Positions 35,001-43,922 of a stretch of 64,000 nucleotides of DNA are shown piece by piece (the first letter of the stretch is position 1; every line of letters begins with the position of its first letter). The position numbers were made by a program, and so were the translations under genes. Source of the DNA: Lachnospiraceae bacterium A2 (lineage in GTDB: Bacteria; Bacillota; Clostridia; Lachnospirales; Lachnospiraceae); assembly GCA_000403315.2 (NCBI GenBank), contig KE159636.1, forward strand, positions 2,978,233 to 3,042,232, in the 5' to 3' direction. The notes under the pieces are model-generated. The model saw only the letters and a program-made list of their open reading frames with translations, was not told the DNA's origin and did no database searches.

Positions 35001-35670
35001 CATCCGTCAGCAAGCACAAGGCTTCCAGCAAATAGTATTGCACAGGGGTAAACCCAGTGAAGCCGTCCAGTACGATCACGGAACCTTTCAGGATCCTGGA
35101 CTGGCCCGCTACCTGCGCCAGCACCTCCAAAAGCTCCTCTGTTGTGATGAATTTCCCTTCCAGATAGTCCAGAAACCCCTGGTACATGGTCTGGATATCC
35201 TGGATTTTATACCGGAACAGGGGGGACTGGCTTTCATCCCCGATAAAAGTATCCAACTGCCCAGGCTGCACCCGGTACTGGGTCAGCTCGGAAATAATGG
35301 ACTTTACATCGGTGATATAGCCCGTCCTTTTCATCCCTGCCCCCAGCAGCTTTAAATTCCCCTGCTGCTCCTCCGCCACCCGGCGCAGCAAAAGGTTTTT
35401 CCCTGTTTCCTCTAAAATGCTTAAATTCCCCATCCCCAGTTCGTCAAAAATCCGGTAGGCAAGCCTTGGGAAACTTACCACGTCCACATTCATAATGCTG
35501 TGGTCCTTCTGGCGGCTTACCAGCTCCCGCTGGGTCTGCATCGTAAACTGCTCCGGCACCAGCACGAAAAACGTTTTCTCCTGTTCCTTCTGGGCTTCCT
35601 GTAAAACCTTCTGGTAGACGTAATGGGATTTCCCGCTGCCAGAACCCCCAAACACCAACTGCAATGACAT
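32041..35670 (-). CDS. addB: AddB subunit of the AddAB helicase-nuclease
   Basis: This 1209-residue protein has the N-terminal P-loop LVFGGSGSGKSHYVYQKVL, VLVPEQFTMQTQRELV and SFPRLAYRIFDELG, which are typical of AddB. The C-terminal nuclease part holds the iron-sulfur cysteines: one in SACAFSHFLQYG and three in CDYCPYHGVC near the end. The nuclease residues fall around VKVIDYKSGN. It recognises Chi-like sites and cuts the 5' strand in the AddAB complex. ATG 35670 has GGAGGG upstream. It is the first gene of addB-addA-GNAT; no strong promoter was picked out directly before it. Confidence 0.95.
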   Translation of the reverse strand: MSLQLVFGGSGSGKSHYVYQKVLQEAQKEQEKTFFVLVPEQFTMQTQRELVSRQKDHSIMNVDVVSFPRLAYRIFDELGMGNLSILEETGKNLLLRRVAEEQQGNLKLLGAGMKRTGYITDVKSIISELTQYRVQPGQLDTFIGDESQSPLFRYKIQDIQTMYQGFLDYLEGKFITTEELLEVLAQVAGQSRILKGSVIVLDGFTGFTPVQYYLLEALCLLTDEIIVTVTLDGREDPYRCQGVQELFYMSKKTVSALLDIAGRNHVEVKDPCWVEHSGNSRFAGSPSLLWLEQNLFRFRPRPYYGGGKRQGKAAQGSQVPEGAEGCGAAGGDHLDIQMYSLQTPRQELHFIAREIKRLVREQGYRYKDIAIVCGDVERYGNYANEIFGTYQIPLFLDARKNIVFHPMTEFLKQALLLVEQDFSYEAVLGYFRCGLSGWALEDVDILENYLLAENIRGYRKWQKTWVRRGSVESAEELGHINSLREKFIAQISPLWEAFRKKDGQRHTVREESKALYGLAFQLDMEGQLAEYEESFTEEGETALAKEYAQIYKIVMDLLDKMVELLGEERMNVREYREILEAGLEAAAVGIIPPGYDRVVFGDIERTRLSDIKVLFFAGVNDGLIPKAQEHGGIISQADRELFAAHGMELAPTDRERSFIQKFYLYLNLTKPSEKLYATWFRVSQDGKETRKSYLVGTLLRMFPELRPVRVEDEFGLGKAMSRNVPKGTAGNSQNTGNPAGSGGVSGKGQEGGASLPDAIVTPKSSLKYLVEGIRKAKKGQVYPEWKGLFRWYLSQDGWREQVQPFLEAAFYRYHAKPMGAEVTRELYGKVLENSVTRLEQFSACAFSHFLQYGLDLKERRLGEFAPVDMGNMFHEALERYSNHMEERGYHWFDVPEDVKEELIQQAIEETLGSGFDSLLFQQARTAYLLERMKRILRRTIETIAAQVETSHFSPEGYEISFSFAENLDAVNFILSDEEKMRLRGRIDRVDTRKEGSQVYVKVIDYKSGNREFQLLSLYYGLQLQLVVYLNSAMELMRRKYPDREIIPGGMYYYHLDDPVIEGTSASTDEEIQEKILEELKLKGVAGEPEDGSVSKKAKRAGKEEFQILSRYVNHKIRDIGRRIFDGEIGAEPYQLGDDTGCDYCPYHGVCGFDSSSPGWGYRKLEDIKDEAEILARMREAGLGEAEEGNGRKQPRTGGEPATGNGAKEG

Positions 35671-35698
35671 TCTTTGCCCTCCTTCCAAAAACAAAAGT

Positions 35699-35730
35699 GG
35701 GCTCCCGCCACATCCCTATGGCAGGAGCCC
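35699..35730 (-). terminator. Terminator between the small protein gene and addB
   Basis: GGGCTCCTGCCA and TGGCGGGAGCCC (minus-strand reading) form a 12-base-pair stem with one G-T pair and an 8-base loop. It is followed by ACTTTTGTTTTT and lies 18 bases past the stop of the gene at 35748. Confidence 0.7.
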
Positions 35731-35747
35731 AGCGCTATTCCTTCGCC

Positions 35748-36044
35748 TTATTCCTCTATTGGGCAATAACGTTTTGGGAACTTATCGCGCCCGCATACAT
35801 GCCGCTCCATGTCTGTTTCCGTTATGATATAATCCCCTTCCCTTAAGAAAGTCAGCCCCCTGCGGTTCTGGATGAATGGGCACACCACCACGCCGTCCTC
35901 CCGGGTAATTTTTATCAAGTTATCCGTTTTAATCCATCCTGTCGTCACTACAGAAGTCCACGGCATAAACCCGTCTTCCATTCCTTTCCCAAGTTCGTAC
36001 TCCACTGCCTCCACTTCAAAAGAGCTTCTCTTATACTTCTTCAT
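35748..36044 (-). CDS. Small phage-type protein with GDYI motif
   Basis: This 98-residue protein (MKKYKRSSFEVEAVEYELGK; later VVTTGWIKTDNLIKITREDG and LREGDYIITETDMERHVCGR) ends DKFPKRYCPIEE. The pattern of a short strand-rich protein with GDYII and a closing 'F...Y.P.E' is like small proteins found in many phage genomes; the function is not known. It has its own promoter and terminator and stands alone upstream of addB. ATG 36044 follows GGTGGG. It may be a leftover from a prophage. Confidence 0.6.
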   Translation of the reverse strand: MKKYKRSSFEVEAVEYELGKGMEDGFMPWTSVVTTGWIKTDNLIKITREDGVVVCPFIQNRRGLTFLREGDYIITETDMERHVCGRDKFPKRYCPIEE

Positions 36045-36131
36045 AATTCCCACCCATCCTTTACTCAACATTCTGCCTTATATGGTGCAGCCTTCCAAAA
36101 TTCCGATACAGCCACCCTTCTTCCTACTAAT

Positions 36132-36160
36132 AATATACCTCAAAATTAGAAAAAACTCAA
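36132..36160 (-). promoter_or_regulatory. Promoter of the small phage-type gene
   Basis: On the minus strand TTGAGT (36160..36155) and TATATT (36137..36132) are 17 bases apart, about 90 bases before the start codon at 36044. Confidence 0.55.
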
Positions 36161-36250
36161 CTAATTTTCTGTCCTTTGTATAAATTCCACCATATTTTTC
36201 AATACTAATAAAAGACTTTGTGCCTAAGAGAACTGAAAGGAATGGAAAAT

Positions 36251-36952
36251 ATGGAAGAAACTACCACGCAGCAGAAAAACCAGAATGAAAATGAAGAAAT
36301 CAAAGAAATGGGGCAGCTTACCTTAGACCAGGGGAAATCCCGCCATAAAATCCACCTGCTTTCCATTATTGGGGAAATCGAAGGCCATGAAAGCCTTGCC
36401 CCCAATACCAAAACAACAAAATATGAGCATGTGCTGCCCAAGCTTGCATCTATCGAAGATGACGGCAACATTGACGGGGTTCTTGTGATTATCAATACAG
36501 TAGGCGGGGACGTGGAATCCGGCCTTGCCATTGCAGAAATGCTTTCCTCCCTAAGCAAGCCCACAGTTTCCCTTGTGCTGGGGGGCAGCCATTCCATCGG
36601 GGTACCGCTGGCTGTTTCCACGGATTACTCTTATATCGTGCCTACTGGGACTATGGTCATCCATCCCGTGCGGCTAAATGGGCTGGTTATCGGCGCGCCG
36701 CAGACCTACGACTATTTCCAGCAGATGCAGGACCGGATTACCGGGTTCGTGGCAAGCCACTGCTTTGCCACGCAGGAACAATTGGAAAAAATGATGATAA
36801 ACACCAGTATGCTGACAAAGGACCTGGGAACCATCCTTGTCGGGAACCAGGCGGTAAAAGAAGGGATTATCAATGAAGTTGGGGGGATTGACGAAGCCAT
36901 GAAAAAACTGCATAGCATGATTGCAGAATATAAAGGGGAAGAAATGGATTAA
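36251..36952 (+). CDS. tepA: ClpP-class serine protease, TepA-like
   Basis: This 233-residue cytoplasmic protein of the ClpP/crotonase fold is closest in look to TepA (translocation-enhancing protein) of Bacillus. After a polar tail it has HLLSIIGEIEGHESL, GVLVIINTVGGDVESGLAIA, the catalytic Ser in LGGSHSIGVPLAVSTDYSYI and a His in TMVIHPVRLNGL. The order Ser then His matches ClpP. ATG 36251 has AAAGG 10 bases upstream; a second ATG at 36242 is too near that site. In Bacillus TepA is linked to spore protein degradation and to secretion; here the role is inferred. It is a lone plus-strand gene convergent with glgA. Confidence 0.8.
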   Translation: MEETTTQQKNQNENEEIKEMGQLTLDQGKSRHKIHLLSIIGEIEGHESLAPNTKTTKYEHVLPKLASIEDDGNIDGVLVIINTVGGDVESGLAIAEMLSSLSKPTVSLVLGGSHSIGVPLAVSTDYSYIVPTGTMVIHPVRLNGLVIGAPQTYDYFQQMQDRITGFVASHCFATQEQLEKMMINTSMLTKDLGTILVGNQAVKEGIINEVGGIDEAMKKLHSMIAEYKGEEMD

Positions 36953-36969
36953 GTAGGCAAGCCAACAGC

Positions 36970-37012
36970 AACTCCCCCATTGCACCGACGGTATCTGTGC
37001 AATGGGGGAGTT
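36970..37012. terminator. Bidirectional terminator between tepA and glgA
   Basis: A perfect 16-base-pair stem (AACTCCCCCATTGCAC / GTGCAATGGGGGAGTT) with an 11-base loop lies between two convergent genes, 17 bases after the tepA stop and 25 bases after the glgA stop. T-runs are poor on both sides. Confidence 0.65.
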
Positions 37013-37037
37013 CCCCTTAACCATTTATCTTATAGGA

Positions 37038-38492
37038 TTAGCATTCCCCCATCAGGTACTTATACAGCCCTTCATAGCGGAACTTGGACGCATTCCAGGA
37101 ATAATCGTTTGCCATTGCCCGGTCTACCATCTGGTTCCACTGGCGTTTCTTATCGAAGAAAATCTGTTTGGAGTAGTTGATGACATTCAGCATTTCTTCC
37201 CCATTATAGTTAGTGAAGGAGAAGCCGTCCCCTACATTATCATACTCGTTATAAGGCTGCACGGTATCCTTTAAGCCGCCCGTTTCCCGTACAATGGGAA
37301 TTGTCCCATAACGGAAGGAAATCATCTGGGTCAGGCCGCAGGGCTCAAACCGGGAAGGCATCAGGAAAGCATCTGCCGCGCCATACAGCTTGTGTGCCAA
37401 ATCATCGGAATAACAGATATTTGCGGAAATCTTATCTGGGTATTTCCATGCAAAATGGCGGAACATATTTTCATACTGTGGATCGCCAGTCCCGATGACA
37501 ACCAACTGGGTATAATCGTCAATAATCCGCTCAATCACATAATTAATCAAATCCAAGCCCTTCTGGTCGGTCAGGCGGGAAATTAAGCCGATCATATAGC
37601 GTTTCTTATCCACTGCAAGGCCCAATTCCTGCTGCAGCTTTTCTTTGTTAAGGGCTTTCTTTTTCCGGTGGTTGCTTGCATCATAATTCACATACAGCTT
37701 CTCGTCGGTAGCCGGGTTGTATACATTGTAGTCAATCCCGTTAACAATGCCCTGCATATCCATATGGCGGGCAGAAAGCAGCCCATTCAGCCCCTCCCCA
37801 TAATAATTCGTCTGGATTTCCTGTGCATAAGTATCGCTTACGGTGGTAATATAGTCTGCATACACCAGCCCGCCTTTTAACATGTTGGCGTCTTTCTTAA
37901 ATTCCAGCTTATCTGGCTTGAACAAGTCGGTTGGGAACCCGGTTAAGCCCTTCATGGTCTTTACATCCCAGATCCCTTGGAATTTCAGGTTGTGGATGGT
38001 AATAATGGATTTCATGCCCCAGAAGAACATATCCCCTTGGAATTCTGTCCTTAAGTACACTGGGATAAAGCCGGTTTCCCAGTCATGGCAATGGATAATC
38101 TGCGGCTGGAAATTGATTAATGGGAGCATGGAAAGCACCGCTTTGTCAAAGAATACGAATTTCTCTATGTCAAACCGGATGTCCCCGTAAGGCAGGAAGC
38201 AGTCGAAATATTCCTGGTTGTCAATAAAGTAGTAGGTAATGCCGTCCATTTTGTACTGCAGGACCCCTACGTACTTATTCTGTATGTAACTCCCGCAGCT
38301 CATGTAAAAATGGGTCACATACTCAAACTGGTTCCTCCATTTTTCCGGGATGCAGGTATAATTCGGGAGCACAACCCTGATATCCCAGTCATTCTTGTCA
38401 AATTCCTTCGGCAGCGCCCCGCATACATCGGCAAGCCCGCCAGTTTTGATAAAGGGCACACATTCCGATGCCGCAAACAGAATTTTTCTCAT
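37038..38492 (-). CDS. glgA: Glycogen synthase (ADP-glucose type)
   Basis: This 484-residue GT5 enzyme adds glucose from ADP-glucose to a growing glycogen chain. It begins with the ADP-glucose site MRKILFAASECVPFIKTGGL (the KTGGL motif). It also has IHCHDWETGFIPVYL, the central VSDTYAQEIQTNYYGEGL, GLISRLTDQKGLDL and the late PSRFEPCGLTQMISFRYGTI with the catalytic Glu. The GGAGG site is 9 bases before ATG 38492. Other glycogen genes are not in the window. It follows metY by 28 bases on the same strand, so part of its expression may come from that transcript. Confidence 0.95.
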   Translation of the reverse strand: MRKILFAASECVPFIKTGGLADVCGALPKEFDKNDWDIRVVLPNYTCIPEKWRNQFEYVTHFYMSCGSYIQNKYVGVLQYKMDGITYYFIDNQEYFDCFLPYGDIRFDIEKFVFFDKAVLSMLPLINFQPQIIHCHDWETGFIPVYLRTEFQGDMFFWGMKSIITIHNLKFQGIWDVKTMKGLTGFPTDLFKPDKLEFKKDANMLKGGLVYADYITTVSDTYAQEIQTNYYGEGLNGLLSARHMDMQGIVNGIDYNVYNPATDEKLYVNYDASNHRKKKALNKEKLQQELGLAVDKKRYMIGLISRLTDQKGLDLINYVIERIIDDYTQLVVIGTGDPQYENMFRHFAWKYPDKISANICYSDDLAHKLYGAADAFLMPSRFEPCGLTQMISFRYGTIPIVRETGGLKDTVQPYNEYDNVGDGFSFTNYNGEEMLNVINYSKQIFFDKKRQWNQMVDRAMANDYSWNASKFRYEGLYKYLMGEC

Positions 38493-38520
38493 AAAATTAA
38501 TCCTCCACAATATATTATTT

Positions 38521-39804
38521 TTAAACTATGGTTTCCAACGCCTGTTCCAGATCAGCTATAATATCCCCTGCATTTTCTATCCCCACGGACAGGCGGATTA
38601 AATCCGGCGCAACCCCTGCTTCTTCTAACTGCGCATCTGTCATCTGCCGGTGGGTATGGCTAGCCGGGTGCAGGACGCAGGTCCTTGCGTCTGCCACATG
38701 GGTCACAATAGCAATCATCTTTAACTTATCCATAAAGCCTACTGAAACTTCCCTGCCGCCTTTTAAGCCGAAGGAAATAACGCCACAGGTGCCATTTGGC
38801 ATGTATTTCTGCGCCAGCCCATAATATTTGCTGCTTTTAAGCCCTGCAAAATTTACCCAGGCCACTTTCTCATGGCCTTCTAAAAATTCTGCTACCTTCT
38901 GGGCATTCTCACAATGCCTTGGCACCCTTAAATGCAGTGTTTCCAGCCCTACATTCAGGAGGAATGCATTCTGCGGGGACTGTATGGAGCCCAAATCCCG
39001 CATAATCTGCGCCGTAGCCTTGGTGATGTATGCCCCTTTCCCAAATTTTTCCGTATAGACAATCCCATGGTAGGTAGGGTCTGGCTGTGTCAGCCCGGGA
39101 TACTTATCGGCATGTGCCGCCCAGTCAAAATTCCCGCTGTCCACAATGCATCCCCCCACGCACATGGCATGGCCGTCCATATACTTGGTGGTGGAATGCG
39201 TCACAATGTCCGCCCCCCACGCAAAGGGCCGGCAGTTTACCGGCGTCGGGAAGGTATTGTCCACAATCAGGGGAACCCCATGGTTATGGGCTGCCCTGGC
39301 AAATTTCTCAATATCAAGGACAACCAGCGCCGGGTTTGCCACCGTTTCTGCAAACAGCGCCTTGGTATTGGGCTGGAAGGCCTGTTCCAACTCCTCCAAG
39401 GATGCGTCCGGGTCTACGAAGGTACATGCAATCCCCTGCTTTTTCAGGGTCGCCCCAAATAAGTTAAATGTCCCCCCATACACTGTGGAGGAACATACCA
39501 TATGGTCCCCTGCTTCGCAGATATTAAATACTGCATAATAATTTGCTGCCTGCCCGGAAGATGTGAGCATAGCCGCCACACCTCCCTCCAATTCACAGAT
39601 TTTCTCTGCAACTGCATCATTGGTAGGGTTCTGCAGCCTTGTATAAAAATAGCCGCTGTCCTCTAGGTCAAATAACCTGCCCATCTGGTCGCTGGTATCG
39701 TATTTGAATGTGGTGCTCTGGTAAATGGGAAGTACCCTTGGCTCCCCCTTTTTCGGATGCCAGCCAGATTGGACGCATTTTGTTTCAATCTGGTAATCGC
39801 CCAT
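38521..39804 (-). CDS. metY: O-acetylhomoserine sulfhydrylase (MetY)
   Basis: This 427-residue PLP enzyme of the Cys/Met metabolism family makes homocysteine from O-acetylhomoserine and sulfide. It starts ETKCVQSGWHPKKGEPRVLP with IYQSTTFKYD, then YTRLQNPTNDAVAEKICELE and the PLP phosphate site TSSGQAANYYAV. The PLP lysine is in VTHSTTKYMDGHAMCVGG. The length and the 'GYFYTRLQNPT' block favour MetY over cystathionine synthase. AGGAGG lies before the ATG. No SAM riboswitch or T-box was seen upstream; only a hairpin lies between it and the chemoreceptor gene. Confidence 0.92.
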   Translation of the reverse strand: MGDYQIETKCVQSGWHPKKGEPRVLPIYQSTTFKYDTSDQMGRLFDLEDSGYFYTRLQNPTNDAVAEKICELEGGVAAMLTSSGQAANYYAVFNICEAGDHMVCSSTVYGGTFNLFGATLKKQGIACTFVDPDASLEELEQAFQPNTKALFAETVANPALVVLDIEKFARAAHNHGVPLIVDNTFPTPVNCRPFAWGADIVTHSTTKYMDGHAMCVGGCIVDSGNFDWAAHADKYPGLTQPDPTYHGIVYTEKFGKGAYITKATAQIMRDLGSIQSPQNAFLLNVGLETLHLRVPRHCENAQKVAEFLEGHEKVAWVNFAGLKSSKYYGLAQKYMPNGTCGVISFGLKGGREVSVGFMDKLKMIAIVTHVADARTCVLHPASHTHRQMTDAQLEEAGVAPDLIRLSVGIENAGDIIADLEQALETIV

Positions 39805-39824
39805 GCAATATCTCCTCCTATATG

Positions 39825-39861
39825 CATACAGCCGCCCGCCTGGACACGCAGTGGCTGTATG
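39825..39861 (-). promoter_or_regulatory. Hairpin in the leader of metY
   Basis: CATACAGCC (39825-39833) and GGCTGTATG (39853-39861) form a perfect 9-base-pair stem with a 19-base loop. It ends just before the metY ribosome-binding site. There is no T-run. It may be a processing or attenuation hairpin between the chemoreceptor gene and metY. Confidence 0.35.
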
Positions 39862-39878
39862 GCTAATGCTATGCTGCT

Positions 39879-41627
39879 TTAATCTAAGCTTATGTAATCG
39901 TTGTTATTCCTTGCGCCCCCAAACCCCTGGTCTGCATTAGAAGCCAGCGCATACTCTGCACGGAGGATAAATTTGGCAACAAGCTGCTTGAGCATGTCTG
40001 CCTGCTCGGAAAGCTCCTGGCTGGCTGCCGCGCTTTCCTCTGCGGTAGCGGAGTTGGTCTGCACTACGCTGGAAATCTGGTTGATGCCCAATGTTACCTG
40101 TTCAATTGCGCCTGCCTGTTCTTCTGCCGCATCCGCAATCTTATCCACCTTGCCAGAAGCAGAACGCACTTCATCTACAACCTTCACCAGGGACTGTGCT
40201 GTAGAATCTGCAATCTGCGTCCCGCGGCTGACTGCTTTGATGGAGCTTTCAATCAATTCCGCCGTATTCTGGGATGCCACGGAGCTCTTGCTTGCCAGGT
40301 TGCGCACTTCATCGGCAACTACTGCAAAGCCTTTTCCTGCCGTCCCTGCACGGGATGCTTCCACCGCCGCATTGAGGGCCAGTATGTTTGTCTGGAATGC
40401 AATATCTTCAATGGTCTTAATAATTTTCCCAATTTCATCGGAAGTACGGGTAATTTCTTCCATGGCGTTCATCATGTCGCGCATCTGCTGGTTACATTCC
40501 TCTGCCTCGTCCCCAGCCATGGTAGACTGTTTCTTTGCTTCCAATGCATCTGTTGCCGTATCTTTTACCTGCGTGGAAATCCCAGCTATGGTAGTAGCAA
40601 GCTCCTCTACTGCCGCTGCCTGCTCCGTAGAGCCCTGGGAAAGGGCCTGCGCCCCAATGGATACCTGGTCGGAACCTGCCGCCACCTGGTCTGCGCTGCG
40701 GTTAATCTGCCCTAATGTTATGCTCAGATCACGGTTCAGCTTACGGATTGAAGATAACAGCCCCTGGAATTCCCCTACATAATGTTCCTCTGCACGGGTG
40801 CGCACGTCAAAATTCCCGTCCGCCATCTCGCTCAGCAGCCTGGAAGCATCGGTAACAACATCCTTCAAAGTTTCCGCCATCTTGCGGAATGCATCTGCCA
40901 GCCTGCCCAGCTCATCCCTTGATTTGTAGCTGATAGCGATTTCAAAGTCCCCATCCACAATCTTTTCTGCAGATTTTTCAATTTCCCGGAGGGGCTTGGT
41001 AATCGACCGTGTCAGGTAAAGGGACAGGATAACTGTAATCAGCAGCGCCCCGCCGGCCAGCCCAAGCTGCAGCAGGATCAATTCTTCCTGCATCTTAACC
41101 GTTTCCTCAAAATCTGTTTCTGCGGAGCCTTCTGCCACCTCGCTGATTTTTATCAGCGCATCGACTGCCTCGTCCACCAATGGCTGGTATTCATTCAGCA
41201 GCATGGCCTGGGCTGCTTCCCTGTCTGTATTCACAAGCTCCAATACGGTATGCTGCATCTCTACTGCCCTTGTAATCTTATCGGAAAAAGCATCCAGCAG
41301 CTCTTTGCTCCCGGTAAAGTTAGCAAACAGCCAGTCCCCATTTTCTGACAGTAAATCCAGTTCCTTGTCCATATCAGACATGTACGTTTCCGTTTTCTCT
41401 GTTTCATCCTCCATGGCAATAAAGGAAAGGTCCTTTACAATAATCTGCAGGCCGCGGCGCATGCTCATGACTTTATGGGTAATCTGGTAGCCAACCTTGT
41501 AAAATTCCGAATACCTCTCTGAATTCTGATTAAGCCCGCGGATTGCAGTAAATACGGTTGCGCAAAACAATAGGATGATAATCATAAATGTAACTAATAA
41601 TTTTGTTCCAATCTTTAGGTTCTTCAT
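39879..41627 (-). CDS. Methyl-accepting chemotaxis protein
   Basis: This 582-residue receptor has one N-terminal membrane segment ([20 protein letters not shown]), a four-helix-bundle outer sensor domain (about 30-185) and a second membrane segment ([20 protein letters not shown]). A HAMP domain ([20 protein letters not shown]) and a long coiled-coil signalling domain with the tip [20 protein letters not shown] complete it. The C-terminus ends NNDYISLD without a CheR pentapeptide. It should report a small ligand to CheA/CheW, but no other chemotaxis or flagellar genes are in the window. It starts 17 bases after yebC. Confidence 0.95.
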   Translation of the reverse strand: MKNLKIGTKLLVTFMIIILLFCATVFTAIRGLNQNSERYSEFYKVGYQITHKVMSMRRGLQIIVKDLSFIAMEDETEKTETYMSDMDKELDLLSENGDWLFANFTGSKELLDAFSDKITRAVEMQHTVLELVNTDREAAQAMLLNEYQPLVDEAVDALIKISEVAEGSAETDFEETVKMQEELILLQLGLAGGALLITVILSLYLTRSITKPLREIEKSAEKIVDGDFEIAISYKSRDELGRLADAFRKMAETLKDVVTDASRLLSEMADGNFDVRTRAEEHYVGEFQGLLSSIRKLNRDLSITLGQINRSADQVAAGSDQVSIGAQALSQGSTEQAAAVEELATTIAGISTQVKDTATDALEAKKQSTMAGDEAEECNQQMRDMMNAMEEITRTSDEIGKIIKTIEDIAFQTNILALNAAVEASRAGTAGKGFAVVADEVRNLASKSSVASQNTAELIESSIKAVSRGTQIADSTAQSLVKVVDEVRSASGKVDKIADAAEEQAGAIEQVTLGINQISSVVQTNSATAEESAAASQELSEQADMLKQLVAKFILRAEYALASNADQGFGGARNNNDYISLD

Positions 41628-41644
41628 GTTTGTCCCCCTGTATT

Positions 41645-42373
41645 TTATTCTGAATAATTGTGATACACAGCCTGCACGTCGTCATCTTCTTCCAGCAAAT
41701 CCAAGGTTTTCTGGAGGTTCTTAATGGCAGTTTCATCCGTCAGTTCCACCCAGGTCTGGGGAATCATCGTAACTTCCGCAGACGCCATGGAAATCCCTTC
41801 CTCCTCCAGCTTCTGCCGGACTTCACTGAAAGAATCCGGGCTGGTAATCACTTCAAAGCTGTCATCTTCCTCTGAGAAATCCTCCGCCCCGGCGTCTAAC
41901 GCCGCCATCATCAGTTCATCCGCATCCATGCTGCAGTCTTCCTTGCCAATGATAATCTGGCCTTTCTTGTCAAACATATAGGACACGCACCCCGGCGTCC
42001 CTACGTTCCCGTTCCCTTTGGTAAACGCGCTCCTTACGTTGGCTGCCGTCCGGTTCTTATTGTCGGTCAGGGCGTCCACAATTATCGCCGTGCCGTTTGG
42101 CCCATAGCCTTCATAAGACACAAATTCATAATTGACGGAACCTGCATCCCCGGCCGCTTTCTTAATGCCCCGGTCAATGGTGTCATTGGGCATGTTGTTT
42201 GCCTTAGCCTTGGCAATCACATCCCTAAGCCGGCTGTTATTGGCTGGGTCAGGCCCGCCCTCTTTCACGGCAACCGCAAGCTCCCTGCCAATAATGGTAA
42301 AAATTTTCCCTTTTGCCGCATCATTTTTTTCTTTTTTATGCTTGATGTTGGCAAATTTCGAATGTCCTGACAT
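41645..42373 (-). CDS. yebC: YebC/PmpR-family protein
   Basis: This 242-residue protein is the widespread YebC/PmpR/TACO1 family. The N-terminus [20 protein letters not shown] is diagnostic, followed by [34 protein letters not shown] and [20 protein letters not shown]. Family members have been described both as DNA-binding regulators and as factors that help ribosomes translate proline stretches. The gene is complete, has its own promoter about 45 bases upstream and is followed closely by the chemoreceptor gene. Confidence 0.96.
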   Translation of the reverse strand: MSGHSKFANIKHKKEKNDAAKGKIFTIIGRELAVAVKEGGPDPANNSRLRDVIAKAKANNMPNDTIDRGIKKAAGDAGSVNYEFVSYEGYGPNGTAIIVDALTDNKNRTAANVRSAFTKGNGNVGTPGCVSYMFDKKGQIIIGKEDCSMDADELMMAALDAGAEDFSEEDDSFEVITSPDSFSEVRQKLEEEGISMASAEVTMIPQTWVELTDETAIKNLQKTLDLLEEDDDVQAVYHNYSE

Positions 42374-42415
42374 AAATTTTCCTCTTTCCTCTTTTCTGTT
42401 TCTATTTTTCTTTCT

Positions 42416-42444
42416 ATTCTACCATGTTCTAAGAAATAAGACAA
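42416..42444 (-). promoter_or_regulatory. Promoter of yebC
   Basis: On the minus strand TTGTCT (42444..42439) and TAGAAT (42421..42416) are 17 bases apart and lie about 43 bases before the yebC ATG. Confidence 0.6.
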
Positions 42445-42494
42445 GATTTTCTGTTACGCTTTCACAACCTTTCCATTAGTTTCCTGAAATCCCC

Positions 42495-43850
42495 TTATTT
42501 TTCTGCGGCTTTTCCGTCCGTTTCCCCTTCCGGCCCTTCTTCCAGTTCCGTCACCCTTACCATATGGATAATTTTGTCCCGGACAGAAAGCACATGGAAC
42601 TGCCAGCCGCCCCAGCAAAGCTCAAACTGCTCCTGCTCCCCTGGGATTTTCCCAATCAGGGAAACCAAAAAGCCATTGAGGGTTTCGTATTCCTCCTCCT
42701 GGGAAATCCCCAAAACCTCGCATACTTCATGGAAAGGCGCAAGGCCGCTCATCAAAAAACTCCCGTCCGGCTGCCTTGCAACCATGGTTTCCTCCTTGTC
42801 ATACTCGTCGAAAATATTCCCTACAATTTCTTCAAGGATATCCTCCATGGCCACAATCCCGGAGGTCTGCCCATACTCGTCCACCACAATAACCATATGG
42901 CTTTTCCGGGACTGCATCCCCTTGAAAAGCCCATTGATATTCCTTGTTTCCGGGATGAAGATCGCCTCCCGCACCAGCCCCGGGATGTCCTGTACCGCCC
43001 AGTCCAGGCGCTCCCCCTTCCGGCTCTCAATCATAACGTCCTTCATATGTATGATCCCGATGATATTGTCAATGTCTTCTTTGTACACCGGGAACCGGGA
43101 GTTGTTCCCTTCCAGAATAAATTCCAGCACATCCTTAAGCTGCATACGCCCCTCAATGGCAGCCACATGCTTCCGGTGTGTCATGATATCTTTTGCTTCC
43201 TTGTCGTCAAATGCAAAGATATTGTGTATCATCTCTGCCTCGCTGGCCTGCAGCACCCCCTGCTCATGGCCTTCCTTTACCATGGAAATGATTTCTTCTT
43301 CCGTCACGTCGTCAAAGCTTTCATTAGGATCCAGGCCAGCCAGCCGGACAACAAGGTTGGATAGCTTTTCTGCCGGGTAAGTATAGAAGCACAAGGCCGC
43401 CGCCATGCCATGGACAATGCCTGCCAATGCAAACAGCCACTGCTCCGGCCTCCTTGCCGCGATTTTCTGGGGAGCAATAATCCCCAGCACTGCAAACAGG
43501 AACACGCCGGCTACCACTGCCGCCCCAAAGCACAGCCCCTGAAACACAGGCCCTGCTTCTGCCCCAAAAAAGCTGCGGACAAAAAATTTCCCCAAAAGCC
43601 GGATTTGGTAAATCCCGAAAATGCCGCTGGCCAAAGCCACCACAATCTGGATGGCATGCCTTGTCTTATACGGGTCATCCATCACCATAAGCAGCCACAA
43701 TGCATGCTTATTCCCTTCTTCTGCCCGTTTCCCTACCTGGCTTTCCGTTACCTCCTCCAATGCGGTAAGAAACCCGTAAAGCGCCCCTGTCACCGCCACC
43801 AATACAAAAAATACTATCAGCCCTATGGCCGGGCTGCCACCATCGTCCAT
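42495..43850 (-). CDS. CNNM/CorC-type membrane protein with CBS domains
   Basis: This 451-residue protein has an N-terminal DUF21/CNNM membrane domain with about four segments (IGLIVFFVLVAVTGALYGFL, then IQIVVALASGIFGIYQIRLL and others). Next come the TEEEIISMVKEGHEQGVLQ linker, a pair of CBS domains (DIMTHRKHVAAIEGRMQLKD; ISGIVAMED-like SGIVAMEDILEEIVGNI) and a C-terminal CorC/HlyC domain. Such proteins are linked to magnesium or other divalent-cation export, although many are labelled 'hemolysin'. ATG 43850 has AAGGAG 8 bases upstream. It is the last gene of the rex-nnr-alr-mazF run. Confidence 0.88.
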   Translation of the reverse strand: MDDGGSPAIGLIVFFVLVAVTGALYGFLTALEEVTESQVGKRAEEGNKHALWLLMVMDDPYKTRHAIQIVVALASGIFGIYQIRLLGKFFVRSFFGAEAGPVFQGLCFGAAVVAGVFLFAVLGIIAPQKIAARRPEQWLFALAGIVHGMAAALCFYTYPAEKLSNLVVRLAGLDPNESFDDVTEEEIISMVKEGHEQGVLQASEAEMIHNIFAFDDKEAKDIMTHRKHVAAIEGRMQLKDVLEFILEGNNSRFPVYKEDIDNIIGIIHMKDVMIESRKGERLDWAVQDIPGLVREAIFIPETRNINGLFKGMQSRKSHMVIVVDEYGQTSGIVAMEDILEEIVGNIFDEYDKEETMVARQPDGSFLMSGLAPFHEVCEVLGISQEEEYETLNGFLVSLIGKIPGEQEQFELCWGGWQFHVLSVRDKIIHMVRVTELEEGPEGETDGKAAEK

Positions 43851-43922
43851 TCTTCCTGCTCCTTTTGCATTTGTATTCTCAAACACTTGAAATATACCAT
43901 TTTCATGGATATTAGTCAAGAT

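Noticed and set aside
39825-39861. SAM riboswitch or T-box before metY
   Set aside because: Only a simple 9-base-pair hairpin is present; no kink-turn, pseudoknot core or T-box bulge sequence was seen, and the space is too short.
39879-41627. Sign of a flagellar or chemotaxis locus
   Set aside because: The chemoreceptor stands alone; no che, fli or flg gene is present in the window.
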